From Breviolum minutum Mf 1.05b.01 (lineage: Eukaryota; Sar; Dinophyceae; Suessiales; Symbiodiniaceae), in contig DF240197.1 in the NCBI GenBank assembly GCA_000507305.1, positions 62,001 to 126,000 on the forward strand: 64,000 bases of DNA, written 5' to 3'. This document shows, piece after piece, positions 47,079 through 57,769 of the stretch (positions are counted from its first letter, which is position 1; each line of letters begins with the position of its first letter). The notes beneath the pieces were generated by a model that saw nothing but the letters and a program-made list of their open reading frames with translations, searched no databases and was not told where the DNA came from. Both the position numbers and the translations under genes were made by a program.

Positions 47079-47392
47079 TAAAGTTGCCAAACATTTGCCA
47101 AAAATGGCCTGAAATTTTTGGGTGAATGTGAATGATCAATGATGATGCCTTGATGGTTACTGCTTAACACTGGTTCACCAGGTATAAAAAATAAAACTAT
47201 GTTCTATTGAACTTTTATGAAAGGGAAGCCTCTTTTAAGCTTCACGAAATTCCACTCACTAGTTTTCCAGTGTTTTTTGTCATAGCGGGAATGATGGACT
47301 CGTTGACCCAGATATAGATATGTTGGTAAAGCTCTTAACCTTTCAAACTGGACGATTTTGAGTGGTTGCTGAAGTGAGTGAACCTGGCTGGT

Positions 47393-47625
47393 TGTTTGAT
47401 ATAGGGGGTTATACTACCCAAGTATCTGGCGCTTATACTATCGCCAACAATTTCAGGTACCTAAAATGCAGGTACTAAACTTTGTAAGGCAATTTGGGGC
47501 TGTGAGTTTTCCTTTACTTTAAGCCTTACATACAGCTTAACCTCCATTCTAGGTACCTGGAATGTTTGGTGATAATAAGCCAATATAAGGATCCTAGAAA
47601 CCAATCAGTTTAATGGAATGTCATA
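47393..47625. repeat. Family D element with nested family I element
   Basis: The D halves (GATATAGGGGGTTATACTACCCA / CCAATATAAGGATCCTAGAAACC) are separated by an I element (47452-47566) with AGGTACCTAAAATG and CTAGGTACCTGGAATG arms. Confidence 0.8.
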
Positions 47626-47811
47626 AGGGTTTTGAACGCTGCTCGAGTGATGTTTGAGGAAGACTTGATTGTCCCAACCACTGTTGTTTATTTATTCGGG
47701 AGTGGGTTCCAGCAAGAAGCAATGACTCGGTCCATACAAAAGTCATGTTAATAGTTTGTAATAGATTAGATCATGGTATCTATATTAGGTGTTTTTATAT
47801 TGCCCAGACAC

Positions 47812-47896
47812 TCAAAGTATGGCAAATTTGCCTACATTTACCATACAAAAATTGATCAACTGTAGGTAAATATACCCGTACCATGGAGTGTCTGGG
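47812..47896. repeat. Family C element
   Basis: AGACACTCAAAGTATGGC ... CCGTACCATGGAGTGTCTGGG. The flanks AGACACTC and GAGTGTCT extend the inverted repeat. Confidence 0.75.
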
Positions 47897-48054
47897 ATTT
47901 ACAGTGCTGCATTTGGCTTGGATCAGAAACCTCACCTTCGAAATCCAGAGATCATTAGATTTCGGGAAGTTGTTTTTTAGGGGTCAAAAAAGCAAGGTCC
48001 TAGGTGCCCAACAAAAAAAAAAACGTTGATTTTTTCGGGTGAAGAATCCTCAAA

Positions 48055-48256
48055 ATGACGAAAACTTGCGTCGAAAACACCATCTGCTTCTACAAGGAAG
48101 CAGCAAGAACCATCGAAACGACTTACCTTCGTAGCTATGGGGGTCGGTTAGAATCTCAGTGGTGGACCTTGTTTGGATGTTGGGACCTCGATCGATTCAT
48201 GGAAGGAAAGGCCGAAGCAAAAAATCTGGAAGTGTTTTTTTTCCGACTTAAATGGT
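48055..48256 (+). CDS. Possible first exon, unknown protein
   Basis: ATG at 48055 reads MTKTCVENTICFYKEAARTI then ETTYLRSYGGRLESQWWTLF and on to a GTAAAC donor after AAATG. Other frames are partly open. Confidence 0.4.
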
Positions 48257-48304
48257 AAACAATAGCTGGGAATCACCGTAGTTATGGCAGTCAGTTGTTT
48301 TTTT

Positions 48305-48420
48305 TGAGAAAGATACTGAATGGATGTGGTTTGGATCTTAGGAGCAATAAGTTGGGACTGAAGAGCCCTTGTGAGATTGCTTGGGAAGTCATTGCATATA
48401 TAGGACCAAAAATTGTCTCA
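48305..48420 (+). CDS. Possible exon, unknown protein
   Basis: Reads RKILNGCGLDLRSNKLGLKS then PCEIAWEVIAYIGPKIVS. A family D element follows at 48465. The acceptor is not clear. Confidence 0.35.
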
Positions 48421-48599
48421 GATAAATCAAAAATGGAAAAGTCAAAAGTGCGTAGAAATACAGTAGGGGATAGTAGGGGGCGTTATATTACCCCTTATTA
48501 TTAACACTTAGTAAGGATTCCCGAGATTGACAGTAAAATTGACAACCTGGAGCCGCTTGAAGTTCGTTCGGAGAGGATTTTTTGAGACTGACGTAGATG

Positions 48600-48705
48600 T
48601 TCACCTGCATGAATACCTTTACCATCAAAAATCAACCATGATACCATGATGTATATGGGGTATGGTGGAATGGCAATTTTCTATTAAATATACCAATCCC
48701 ATGGA
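48600..48705. repeat. Family C element
   Basis: TTCACCTGCATGAATACC ... TACCAATCCCATGGATCC. Confidence 0.6.
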
Positions 48706-48895
48706 TCCGGTGAGACAATGGTGAGACAGGCTTTATGATAGAAAAGATGACAGCTCTTATCTATACTTTTTGTAGCAAATCACGTGTTTTTTCTGAATTG
48801 TGTAAAATAACAGGGTCAAAAAGAACGTAACCAGAGAGCCCTTCACAGATCCCTATTGTATATCAATGGATCATTCAGGCTTTTGTAAAAGGTGT

Positions 48896-49012
48896 TACGA
48901 AGTATATGATCACCCAATTGGCAATATCTACTGCTCATATACCATATATACATCTGGCATCATATCGCATTCTAGAGGGTCATATATAATCCCTACCACC
49001 TCTTACACGAAC
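48896..49012. repeat. Family H element
   Basis: TATGATCACCCAATTGGCAATATCTACTGC ... TATATAATCCCTACCACC. Confidence 0.7.
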
Positions 49013-49027
49013 CAGAAATAATTTAAG

Positions 49028-49124
49028 GATCCATGGGACTGGTATATTTATTTACATCAATGAAAACCATAAACATCCACCATTCATGTAGGTGTACTAT
49101 ACCAGTTACATGGATCCTATGGGA
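49028..49124. repeat. Family C element
   Basis: AAGGATCCATGGGACTGGTA ... ACCAGTTACATGGATCCTATGGG. Confidence 0.85.
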
Positions 49125-49137
49125 TTGAGTATCTGAC

Positions 49138-49585
49138 CCACTCATAGAACTCTTCCACCAAGGCAATATATGGAGCCTTATCACCGGAAGCCCTTTGTGC
49201 GACCGCCGACGGCCTGAGAATCACGGTTGCCCACGGATCAACGGCTAGGAAAATACGAGGAAAACAGAGTGAATCCAAATGAGCCCGGCAATATCAACGA
49301 AAGACATGGAAACAAAAGTTAAGACATATAGAAGACATGTGTTGTTTTTCTGTTTTTTTTTGGTGGGGGTGGTGGGGTAAGAATCAATGTTTAGAATCAA
49401 TCCTGGAGAGGTCTAGCTCGCTGATTCGCCGAGAATCTCCAGCATAACCCAATCGAATCATCGAATCGGCATTTTTCCCTCGACATGAAGGATTGGATGT
49501 TAGAACAAAAGGTGTTCTTACCAGCTGGCCCAACAGAAAGTTTGTAGTCCAACTTTTTCTTGGATTTGTTGAACGTGAGTTTTTT
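49138..49585 (-). CDS. Two exons, unknown protein
   Basis: Exon 49585-49522 (KKLTFNKSKKKLDYKLSVGP) ends CAGCTG/GTAAGA in phase 1. Exon 49244-49138, after CTCGTATTTTCCTAG, starts with two bases and reads VDPWATVILRPSAVAQRASG then DKAPYIALVEEFYEW, ending TGG/GTCAGA. Phase agrees and the donors are good. A family C element begins a few bases into the next intron. Function unknown. Confidence 0.65.
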
Positions 49586-49753
49586 CTTTTAAATTCTAGC
49601 ATGGGATTTATCACCAAGATGTATCTTAAGATGATCCAGTCTGGGGGGGGACCTTGTTCTTACAGAATAGGGAATTAGTGAGTGAACGTAGTTTCATAAA
49701 CACAACCGGTCGAACTTTAAAATTTCTTTGTTGAAGAAATGGCTGTATTTTCA

Positions 49754-49852
49754 TATCCCATACTATCCATGTATGGTATATTTATCTACATTTACCATAA
49801 AAATCCACCATTCATGTACGTAGGTAAGGATACCAGTCCCATGGATGGTATG
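49754..49852. repeat. Family C element
   Basis: ATCCCATACTATCCATGTATGG ... CCAGTCCCATGGATGGTATGGGAT; the arms extend beyond the usual ends. Confidence 0.9.
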
Positions 49853-50301
49853 GGATATGTCACAAGTAGATGTGTATTACAAGTACATCGATGTCATGAA
49901 ATGCTATTGAAAACCTATGCGCATAATCGTAGTTTTGTTTGAAGTGATATAGATGTCTATATGTCTAAATGATAGTCTATATATGTACATAATAGACATA
50001 GTATAGGCACCAAAAAAGGTACATCGTCCATTCAATACCCCAAAGGGAAGGGAAGACGCTTCTCATGAACTCATCACGTCACTAGCGACGGACTTTTCTT
50101 CAACAGGGAGTTTTATGTAAAGGGGAAGTTTACTCCTTTTTTTTCAAGGGGGAATCCGGGTTGGTGATATATTCTGATCTCTCAGTAGATAGTGAAATCT
50201 GATATGTAGATATACTTCAGTATATATACATATATATTGTATATTATATATATATGCGTAGACGTTTGCAAACAGATAACATAAGGGTAGAGGTATCCCA
50301 G

Positions 50302-50397
50302 CTGGCCTTTGCCGGCCAATTTTCTCTACGGACTTGTTTCCAGTTGATCCGTGACATGAAACGACCGCGCAGTGTGGAGTTCTCGCCGCTCATTTGA
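50302..50397 (+). CDS. Probable terminal exon, unknown protein
   Basis: After GAGGTATCCCAG reads LAFAGQFSLRTCFQLIRDMK then RPRSVEFSPLI and TGA. GC-rich, clean acceptor. Confidence 0.55.
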   Translation: MAFAGQFSLRTCFQLIRDMKRPRSVEFSPLI

Positions 50398-50569
50398 TTA
50401 GAGCAGAGGCACTTCTATGGCAAACCCGTTTGAGCAGTTCCCCTGGTTGATAGCCGCAAAAAATAAGGTAAAACAAGTTTTAAACCATATAACTGGGTAG
50501 GATTTCATTCATATAATGGCTTATGATTATTGTAATCCCTACAAATCCTGGGGTAGGATTTCATCATCC

Positions 50570-50698
50570 CCAATGTACTTGGCAAATTTCACCACCCTGG
50601 CTGATGTTGGCGACCCGCGACCCAAGATTAAACGCTTGCCGGTGACCTCCAATCAAAGAGGAATCAAAAGGTCCCGGCGAAAAAACACCTGGTACTTG
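50570..50698 (+). CDS. Possible exon ending at a family G intron
   Basis: Reads TTLADVGDPRPKIKRLPVTS then NQRGIKRSRRKNT, ending ACCTG/GTACTTGG exactly where a family G element begins. Splicing out the element (to AAGTAG/GTGAG) would give TGG followed at once by TGA. A basic C-terminus is possible. The acceptor is not clear. Confidence 0.4.
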
Positions 50699-50839
50699 GA
50701 GGATCATCCCAATTAGTAAGTAGTTAGTAACACCCATTTACAAACCATTCAGCCCATTTGGAAGGGGAATCACCCCAGTTAGGGGACTTACTAACCATGG
50801 TTATTAACCACTTACTAAATGGGATGATCCTCCAAGTAG
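50699..50839 (+). repeat. Family G element with intron-like ends
   Basis: GTACTTGGAGGATCATCCCA ... TGGGATGATCCTCCAAGTAG, with 19-base perfect inner arms and GT...AG ends. Confidence 0.9.
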
Positions 50840-50877
50840 GTGAGTCTTCCAATACAATTGGCCACCCTCCACACAAC

Positions 50878-50997
50878 TACACCCCTGAAGATGAAAACAT
50901 GGAACATCATAATCATGGAGGTTTGGTTCAGATCATTTTTCCTTTCCTTTCATGGGGGATGGCTGTAGGTTCCAGCCGTTAATCTTCCAGGGTGGTA
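50878..50997. repeat. Family A element
   Basis: TACACCCCTGAAGATGAAAACATGG ... CCAGCCGTTAATCTTCCAGGGTGGTA. Confidence 0.8.
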
Positions 50998-51060
50998 AAG
51001 TATGTGGGGAATGGTGTTAAGATTGAAATCTACACAACGCTCAGGTTCCAGAAAAAACAC

Positions 51061-51172
51061 CTCCAGAGAGAGTGGTAATTGATAACCTTTCAATGTGATT
51101 CCTGTCGCAAGCCTGGAGTCCTCCAAAGCTATCCCATTTTTTAGGATCGGTAGGGTTTTTGGCAAAGTTCAT
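51061..51172 (-). CDS. Probable exon, unknown protein
   Basis: The minus strand from the ATG at 51172 reads MNFAKNPTDPKKWDSFGGLQ then ACDRNHIERLSITTLSG, with the donor TGGAG/GTGTTT in phase 1. A second minus frame is also open. Product not recognised. Confidence 0.45.
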
Positions 51173-51389
51173 GTTGGGGGTCAACCGATTTTGAGCCCTT
51201 AATTCCTTGAGATTGATTCAAGAGAAAACTTTCGCGTAATTAAAATTGAGGTACTCAGCTATGTAAGCTGTGTAGAAGATAAATTATAAGATTATATAGG
51301 GCTTGTATGTAGGGCTGTAACGGAATCGCGACACCCAAAACTGCCTTACAAGGTGCAGTACCGCCATTTTAGGTGTACCCGGAACTTTT

Positions 51390-51576
51390 GGAAATGACTT
51401 GTTATGATGAGGTATTTCATGCATGGAAGTGCTCTGGAAGCTTTGCTGCCCAAGACGAGCAGCGAAAAACCCATGTCTCACAAGCAAAGCCAACCACAAA
51501 ATCCGCCGACGCCGGCGACCACGGCAGAATGAGCGGGATTTGTTGAGGTTTGGTGCGTCCGAAAAAGAAAAGCAGC

Positions 51577-51590
<14 letters not shown>
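51390..51590. CDS. Coding-like segment next to (CAA)n, strand unclear
   Basis: GC-rich and open in several frames. The plus readings include MTCYDEVFHAWKCSGSFAAQ and SALEALLPKTSSEKPMSHKQ. The longest plus frame runs through the (CAA)n tract as poly-Gln to a stop at 51701. No frame can be chosen. Confidence 0.35.
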
Positions 51591-51634
<44 letters not shown>

Positions 51635-51636
51635 GA
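51574..51636. repeat. (CAA)n microsatellite
   Basis: About twenty CAA units. Confidence 0.95.
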
Positions 51637-51871
51637 GGGTTGCCCCTGTATATGAGTCTTTGGTGATCCTTTCAGACCACCTCACTAGGTTTGATGTTTA
51701 GGGATGATGTCTAGGGAAGAATTCCTTTTAGAAACAACTTGGGATGTCAAAACTTCCAATTTGCCTTTGATTTCTTCCTTCAAACACATCAACTGACAGT
51801 AGGATTCAGATTCCAAAACGCCAGCCGAAAAGTCAAAGTTAGTTTTTCCTGTGATTTTTCCTCGAAAAACT

Positions 51872-51964
51872 GGGTGGTGGTTTCATTATAAATTTCCACC
51901 CCTACTTGGGGAAGATTCCCATTTTGAGTGATATTTTTCAGACGGGGTTGAAACCACCAAACAT
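51872..51964. repeat. Family B element
   Basis: GTGGTGGTTTCATTATAAA ... GGGTTGAAACCACCAAACATG. The 3' AG is lost. Confidence 0.8.
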
Positions 51965-52292
51965 GAAACACTTCAATAAGTCAGATTAAGGAAGCAATAC
52001 CAAATCATCCATCAAGTTTTTGGAGGAAATGTTTGAGGCGATGGATGAACTCCAAAAGAGTATTCCAGACAAAAAAACCTTGGTTTGGAGTTGGCATGAA
52101 ACATCTCATATTCTTAGCATTGCCTTTCATATGTAGATTCATATAATATCTCATTTATAGAAATATTGGTGCAGGTGTTGTTTTCTACCAAAAACTCTTA
52201 ACACAAGAAAAATCATCCACTTTGGGTTGGACTCATCGCTTACCCATTGTTACCATGTACCAAACCGCCATCGTTGCCATTCAGCTTTATAG

Positions 52293-52374
52293 CTGGGTGA
52301 AGGAGGGCACGGGGGTTTACCCGGGCCGTTGGGGACTCGGGAACGGTGCAAGCGATATCCAAAGTATTTGGCAG
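52293..52374 (+). CDS. Exon, unknown Gly-rich segment
   Basis: After CAGCTTTATAG reads LGEGGHGGLPGPLGTRERCK then RYPKYLA, ending GGCAG/GTTTTG in phase 1. A longer overlapping plus frame and a minus frame are open too; this one has the best splice sites. Confidence 0.55.
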
Positions 52375-52645
52375 GTTTTGTCAACCAAAAAAATTCCTGG
52401 AAAACTGAACAAGATACCCTCCCTGAAACTGACATAGCCCCTCAAAATTGATGGTTGGAATACTACTTTTCTAAGATCTGTGTAACAGACTTTTTCAACA
52501 TACCCCTTTCACCAAAACCATGTTTTGGCACATAATTGCTACTTGTGGTGGGGGTTGTTGCTATTTACATCCTTAAAGTCTTTCCTATTGGAGAGGCATA
52601 ATTTTCAGGGACGAAAATGATTCAGGGGAAGACTCGGTATATCCC

Positions 52646-52890
52646 AGGTGATTCAAGCTGTGACCTTTCACACAGAACCTCAAATCAAAGGTCACGTTTT
52701 CACCATTCCAAAAGGACAAAAAGAATTGCCAGGGATTTGTTTTTGTGGAAAAATAATCTGAATCTTTAAGGATCTGAGAAGGTTTTGTTTTTTTGTTCTC
52801 CCCAAGTTTCTGTGGGAAGGATTTGTGTGGGAAAAATGACTGACCCCTTTCTTCAAAAGTGTTACAGACGACCTTTATTTTTCTAGTCAT
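52646..52890 (-). CDS. Possible coding segment, unknown protein
   Basis: From the ATG at 52890 reads MTRKIKVVCNTFEERGQSFF, PHKSFPQKLGENKKTKPSQI and further to VKGHSLNHLG. The 3' limit is set by a family A-type element (arms near 52418 and 52610). Basic, open for more than 80 codons. Confidence 0.45.
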
Positions 52891-53169
52891 CGGGCAATGT
52901 TGTGCTGCGATGGTGTGAACGTTGTTTCAACACCCAGGAGGGTCCAGGGATCACTTCAACCTACCAGTAGAGAGGGATTGAAACCTAACAATACTTGGTT
53001 GAAGGTACGTATGATATGCATTTGTATTTTTTGTTTGAAGGTAATTTGAAGGTATGGTGTAAATATATAAATATATATATATATACTGTATATGATATGC
53101 ACCGTTTGCACTGCTGGTTTTTTGGGGAATGGTACACATGTAGAAACTATCACGATTTATATGCAGGAA

Positions 53170-53270
53170 GTAAATCATCAATGTCAAAGTGATATATGCC
53201 ATATGCAGAGCCTGCGAGCAAGTCAGCAAAGACTTTCGAATCCTTACAACAAGTTGGACATGTTCAAGGA
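53170..53270 (-). CDS. Possible terminal exon, unknown protein
   Basis: After TTGTTGTAAG reads DSKVFADLLAGSAYGIYHFD then IDDLLPAYKS and a stop. A longer overlapping minus frame is AT-rich and less protein-like. Confidence 0.4.
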
Positions 53271-53375
53271 TTTTTTGCATCCCAGAGGGCAGGGACTTAG
53301 TTAGTTTCCTCCCCCATCCAATTTGCACATCATGGTAGGTCCATAGCAAGACCATACAGAACCACCCATGATCAA

Positions 53376-53522
53376 TAGCTGTTTCTGGTTCCCCTAATAG
53401 GTGGTAGGTGATATATAGTCACCCAATAGGCAGTTTTTTCCCACTTAAATAATTACCACTTACAGTCCTTGCCAATTGGGTGATTATATGCTACCAAGCC
53501 CACCTATTCAGGGAACCAGGAA
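53376..53522. repeat. Family H element
   Basis: GGTTCCCCTAATAGGTGGTAGGTGATATATAGTCACCCAATAGGC and GCCAATTGGGTGATTATATGCTACCAAGCCCACCTATTCAGGGAACC. Confidence 0.95.
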
Positions 53523-53564
53523 CCTCCATTGACATGATTTTATTTTCACTGAGGCATTGACGTT

Positions 53565-55672
53565 ATGGTGAAAATTCTGGCCAATGGCGAAATTGTTCCA
53601 GACAACGACCCGAGAGCGCAAGTCGCTTGGATCTCATTTTGTTTCCATGCTTCCTAGGTGGTGCACATCATGTTAAGAACACACATGAATCTGATGCTTT
53701 TCTAGCTGTTGGTTTCAAACATGTTTTAGTTTTCACCACTACTTGGGGAAATGATGAAGTTGGACTTTTTTTTTTAAGTGGGTTGAAACCACCAACTAGT
53801 TTTTGTTTACCCTTCAAACTGGTGCCACTTTCCACACGATCCTGGGGAGAAGTTGATATTAGCCACTGAGAATCATAGACAAGGATACTTAGAGGACCTA
53901 CATTTACCCCCCAAATGATCCCAGTTTTGTAGACTCAATAGACCATATGTTGAGTATTTGGGATATTGACCTCAATACCATTACTCTATGCGTACTATAT
54001 ACATATACACCGTCATGAAAGTTGATGGCGATAGCCACTCCCAAGTCCGGTGTAGTGGGAGTGGCGATGGCCATCCATCCTTTCCAGGTGGTATAGATCT
54101 ATATATATATATATATATCATTTTCACCATTCCACTCCACTCCTCAGAAGTCAACTTCCGACTTTCAAAACCATGAACAATGAAAGGTTTTAAGCCCTAA
54201 AGATACGGGTTTTTATCACCCCTACAAATGAAGGTTCTGGGCTTCCCATGGCGTCGGGTTCCACCACTCCTCCCAGGCCTCGGCCTCCACTTCGGCCTCC
54301 TCCACGACGCGACGGAAAAATTCCAGCGAGACGACCTCCAAGCCGAGGACGGAAAATTCCAACGTCTGGGGGCCTAGGGTTGTATCGGAAAACAGACAAC
54401 GGAAACGTGTGTACAGTTTGAAAGTCAACAAGTTGTTTCATATGAAAATCCGAAAAAGAAACAAAGACTCATTAGAAATGTACATATTTTGGGCCAGCTT
54501 TTTCAAAATCACCTTTTGATTCCTCAAATGGAGGTCACTTTAGCCCCAAAAATGCCACTTGTGGGTCCAAACGAGGTCACTTTGAAGAACCTGGGGAAGG
54601 GATTAAGGGATATTAAAATTCTGAATTTGTTTCCGCAGCTTCATTGTGGTGGCCCTGAAAAAACCACCATGTGTACTGTTGAAAAAGTTGAAATAGATCC
54701 GCCGCAAAAAAGGGTTGGACGACTTGTATCAAGGTTGGTGACGTGTGGTAAGGTATAACTTGTCCGATCCGTTGCACGTAAACCAACATGTTCATGGTTG
54801 ATTTTTGAATGGCATGTTTTCATGTCTATAGGTAAATATACTGTATACTGTTCATCCTATGGATAAAACATATGATATTTTCAAACCCATGTTGTTGGAA
54901 AGATCACCTGGTGAAACGACGACTTTGAATGCGGGTAACCAACTAAATTAGGCTGCTGCTAGGAATTCAGGAATTCACTGATGAGTTCACCTTTCATGTG
55001 CGCAAATGAATCTTTCGTCTTTTTTTTGGCATGAGCCATGGGCTTCCACCACCATTAAAATAACGGTTGACCCAATTTCGGTGAGGAAAACCCTTAGGTG
55101 AGCAATGGTGGTTATATTAACACCCATTGTTTTAATGGTGGTTGGAATTGCAGGGTGAGTATAGAAGAAAAACCTGGGTGGTGGTGGTGGTTTTCAACTT
55201 TTTTTTTTTGGGGGGGGGGTTTACCCACGGAAATTTGGGGGAAACGACTCCCAATTTTGACCCATGATTTTTGGACGCTGTTTCTAAAGACCGTGAATTT
55301 TTTTGAACCCCTCATGAAGTGATCAAATCCACAAAAAAAACATGGAAAATTGTTAAAGTTCCAGGTTGAAACACCTCCCACCCATGTACAACTGTGTTTT
55401 TATATAGGGAATTTCACTATCAGTTTATTTGGATTTCAAAATATTTCAAAACTATATACCTAATTTTTAGCTTGGGCATCCCCATGTTTTCCTGGACCCG
55501 GCTTGAAGTACCATTGTTTTTTGGAACTTGGTTTGCTTATACCACAACCTTTGCAACAGGTTGCCTCTACTTCAACAGAGGTGAAAGGGGAAAAGGAATG
55601 GTTTTGTCGCCTCCCGATGTACAGGGTGCGGTGCGTTTTATGGCGGGAATTCTTCGCCGAAACGTAGATTAA
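53565..55672 (+). CDS. FAM241/DUF4605-like single-pass membrane protein, three exons
   Basis: Exon 1, 53565-53621, reads MVKILANGEIVPDNDPRAQ, matching the conserved N-terminus of the FAM241B family (MVRILANGEIVxDDDPR). Exon 2, 54234-54378, is proline/arginine-rich (STTPPRPRPPLRPPPRRDGK), like the family's disordered middle. Exon 3, 55471-55672, reads LGIPMFSWTRLEVPLFFGTW and on through a hydrophobic span to MAGILRRNVD and a stop. Exons 2 and 3 agree in phase; exon 1 to 2 does not (phase 0 versus 1), so a small exon or another donor is missing. Human family members sit in the ER/Golgi and are poorly characterised; location here is inferred. The N-terminal match is strong, the rest moderate. 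Confidence 0.6.
53708..53799. repeat. Family B element
   Basis: GTTGGTTTCAAACATG ... GGTTGAAACCACCAACTAG. Confidence 0.8.
54022..54096. repeat. Family M element
   Basis: GATGGCGATAGCCACTCCCA ... GGGAGTGGCGATGGCCATCCATC. Confidence 0.85.
54775..54860. repeat. Family C element
   Basis: CATGTTCATGGTTGATTTTTG ... GTCTATAGGTAAATATACTGTATACTG, weak copy. Confidence 0.5.
55043..55160. repeat. Family N element
   Basis: CCACCACCATTAAAATAACGG ... CCCATTGTTTTAATGGTGGTTGG. Confidence 0.75.
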
Positions 55673-56246
55673 CAGTAACAAGTATACAAATCCTATGGGC
55701 ATCCGCACAAAAATGTCCCAACATTTCAGAATCATTTGATTTGGGTGAAATATGTTTTCATTCATATAGAGCCAAGGCGGTGCACTTGTATGGTATTAAC
55801 GCCCAAAACAATCCAAATGCAAATCTGGTTCTGGATGCATTTCGAAATATATTTTTTGATATTTTTTGAAAAAGCGGACTCGTGACTCCTACCAAACATG
55901 CCCTTAGAATATTAATGGGATGAAAGAGACATAATGCCAGAAATTGACAAGATACTCGCTCATCCAATGGCCAAATGTTAAACACGTTTTTGAATCACAT
56001 ATTAATTGATTCAAGGGATTTAGGGATTCGTAATGCTGTTTCGAACAAAGAGCAAAGCGCACTTTCAACTTTCATCATGTTCATTGTCGACCACTCGTGC
56101 CTGTCTGTGTGTTTTTGCGTAAAAAGGCAACCTTTTGTGTTGACCTTCAATTTTACGGGTTGCATCTTCCAAAATATGGGTCATTTGGGTTCTAGGTATA
56201 TGTTATAGGTAGATAGATCGAAAACCATAAAAATAGAAACTACTAC

Positions 56247-56343
56247 CAGTTCTTGTACCATCAGTGTTACAACTTGCAAAATGCCACTGTTGTAACGCAC
56301 ATTGTTTCTCAGAAACGTCCAGTTGAGCAGCGAACAGTTCGCC
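56247..56343 (-). CDS. Exon, unknown protein
   Basis: The minus strand after AACCAAAAAACCAG reads GELFAAQLDVSEKQCALQQW then HFASCNTDGTRT, ending ACTG/GTAGTA in phase 1. It abuts a family D element (56358-56425), so the acceptor lies at the repeat's edge. Confidence 0.6.
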
Positions 56344-56477
56344 CTGGTTTTTTGGTTTATATAGGGGATGAAATACTACCATGTTTTTAACGGATCGTAA
56401 TAAGCCAGTATAAGGATCCCTATACTGCCTGAGTAACGTGCAGTGCTGGACGATCTTTACCACCCTGGTTATTTGTT

Positions 56478-56560
56478 TTACAAGTAAACTCACCAGTTGA
56501 GGTTGGTTTTATAGATCCAAACAGTGGTTGGGAATGGGATTTCGGAACCAACAACCGTAT
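56478..56560. repeat. Family E element
   Basis: CACCAGTTGAGGTTGGTTTTATAGATCCAAACAGTGG ... ACCAACAACCGTA. Confidence 0.65.
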
Positions 56561-56591
56561 CTCAGGGTGTTATGATGTTTTTCACTCCCAG

Positions 56592-56748
56592 AGATTTTGC
56601 TTCACTAAGGGTCATGGAACCCGCAGAACAATCTGAAAATGAAAAAATTGAGTTGAGAGAAAGGTTCGAAGCCCTTTCGATACCTTTTTTGGGTGACTCC
56701 ATACATCCAATGTGTTTTTTGTTGGATCCAAAAAACAAACTATACTAG
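56592..56748 (+). CDS. Terminal exon, unknown protein
   Basis: After TTTTTCACTCCCAG reads DFASLRVMEPAEQSENEKIE then LRERFEALSIPFLGDSIHPM and on to NKLY and TAG. Polar, acidic helix followed by a hydrophobic end. The next repeat starts one base after the stop. Confidence 0.6.
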
Positions 56749-56850
56749 GATGTCCCAGGAAGTTAGTAAATGGTTAGTAAGTGGGTTATAACCCCAATAT
56801 ACTCCATTTATAAGTAGGTTATAAGTTATAACCCACTTACTAATCATTTA
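56749..56850. repeat. Family G-type element
   Basis: GTCCCAGGAAGTTAGTAAATGGTTAGTAAGTGGG ... CCCACTTACTAATCATTTAGTG. Confidence 0.85.
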
Positions 56851-56910
56851 GTGTTCATCCATGCCGCAGTAACATCCTGTGGAGTTCCTTGTAGTCATCT
56901 TTTAGCCCAG

Positions 56911-57012
56911 AAAACTTCACATCTTGAACGCCGAAAGGGGGAGAACGTGATCGTTGGTGATCTTGCTCGTATGCTTGGTGTCCATGGAAAGAGTCAAGAG
57001 GTGCAACGTTGA
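56911..57012 (+). CDS. Terminal exon, unknown protein
   Basis: After ATCTTTTAGCCCAG reads KTSHLERRKGENVIVGDLAR then MLGVHGKSQEVQR and TGA. Strong acceptor, charged soluble sequence. Confidence 0.6.
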   Translation, partial: KTSHLERRKGENVIVGDLARMLGVHGKSQEVQR

Positions 57013-57275
57013 AGGGAACCCGCCCCGGAGTTTATACAAAAAATCACAAAAGTCTGATTCTTCCGCCCAAAAATCCTTCAATTTTTGGATATATGAAGCT
57101 CCAAACCAACTATTGAAGCCATCAAGGAATGGTAGGTGATAATTTTCTTTGCCTCCCCAAAAAACCCCAGACAGTTTTGGTGGTCAACATTTTCTACCGG
57201 TGAAAATCGTCTAAACAGTTTGGAGACCAAAACAAACCATACCAAACAGGGCGACGGACTGGTATACTTGTTGGG

Positions 57276-57506
57276 ATGTCAAAGGGATCAGGGAAAACAC
57301 CACCCACACCGCTTCGTTCACGTAGCAAAGTACGAACAAGGACCGGCTCCAAGAATGGACAAAGAATTGGGCGAAAGGCGGCAGCCAGTGGTGCAGGAAC
57401 ATCACCATCAACGCGGACGATGATAGTCACATTATCTATCAGAATCACTGACTATGGCCTTGTCGTTCATGCTCGCAAAGTACATATTCCAAGGTTGTGC
57501 CACTAA
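57276..57506 (+). CDS. Basic N-terminal exon or small ORF
   Basis: From the ATG at 57276 reads MSKGSGKTPPTPLRSRSKVR then TRTGSKNGQRIGRKAAASGA; open for 76 codons to a stop. Arg/Lys/Ser/Thr-rich, as in a nucleic-acid-binding or targeting N-terminus. A donor may lie near 57428 (ATGATA/GTCACA). GC-rich. Confidence 0.5.
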   Translation: MSKGSGKTPPTPLRSRSKVRTRTGSKNGQRIGRKAAASGAGTSPSTRTMIVTLSIRITDYGLVVHARKVHIPRLCH

Positions 57507-57769
57507 GATTCACATCCCTTCTGTTAAGTTTCAAGGTAGATGGCCAAGAAGGATTCTTTCTAGAATTCTATAAGTTGCCAATAAGTATACGGCCTTAGAT
57601 TAGAAGCTACCGACAAGGCCCCGAAAAAAAAAAGGGTGGCTTCTAAAGAAAGGCCGGGTTGTTTTTGTTTGGATGTTTTGGGTGAGCAAGTGGCAGTGAT
57701 CATTACTGTAAATGGGACCCATGTTTGGGGGGAATCAAGCTTGTTGTGCAACAATGTATGGTCCTACTT

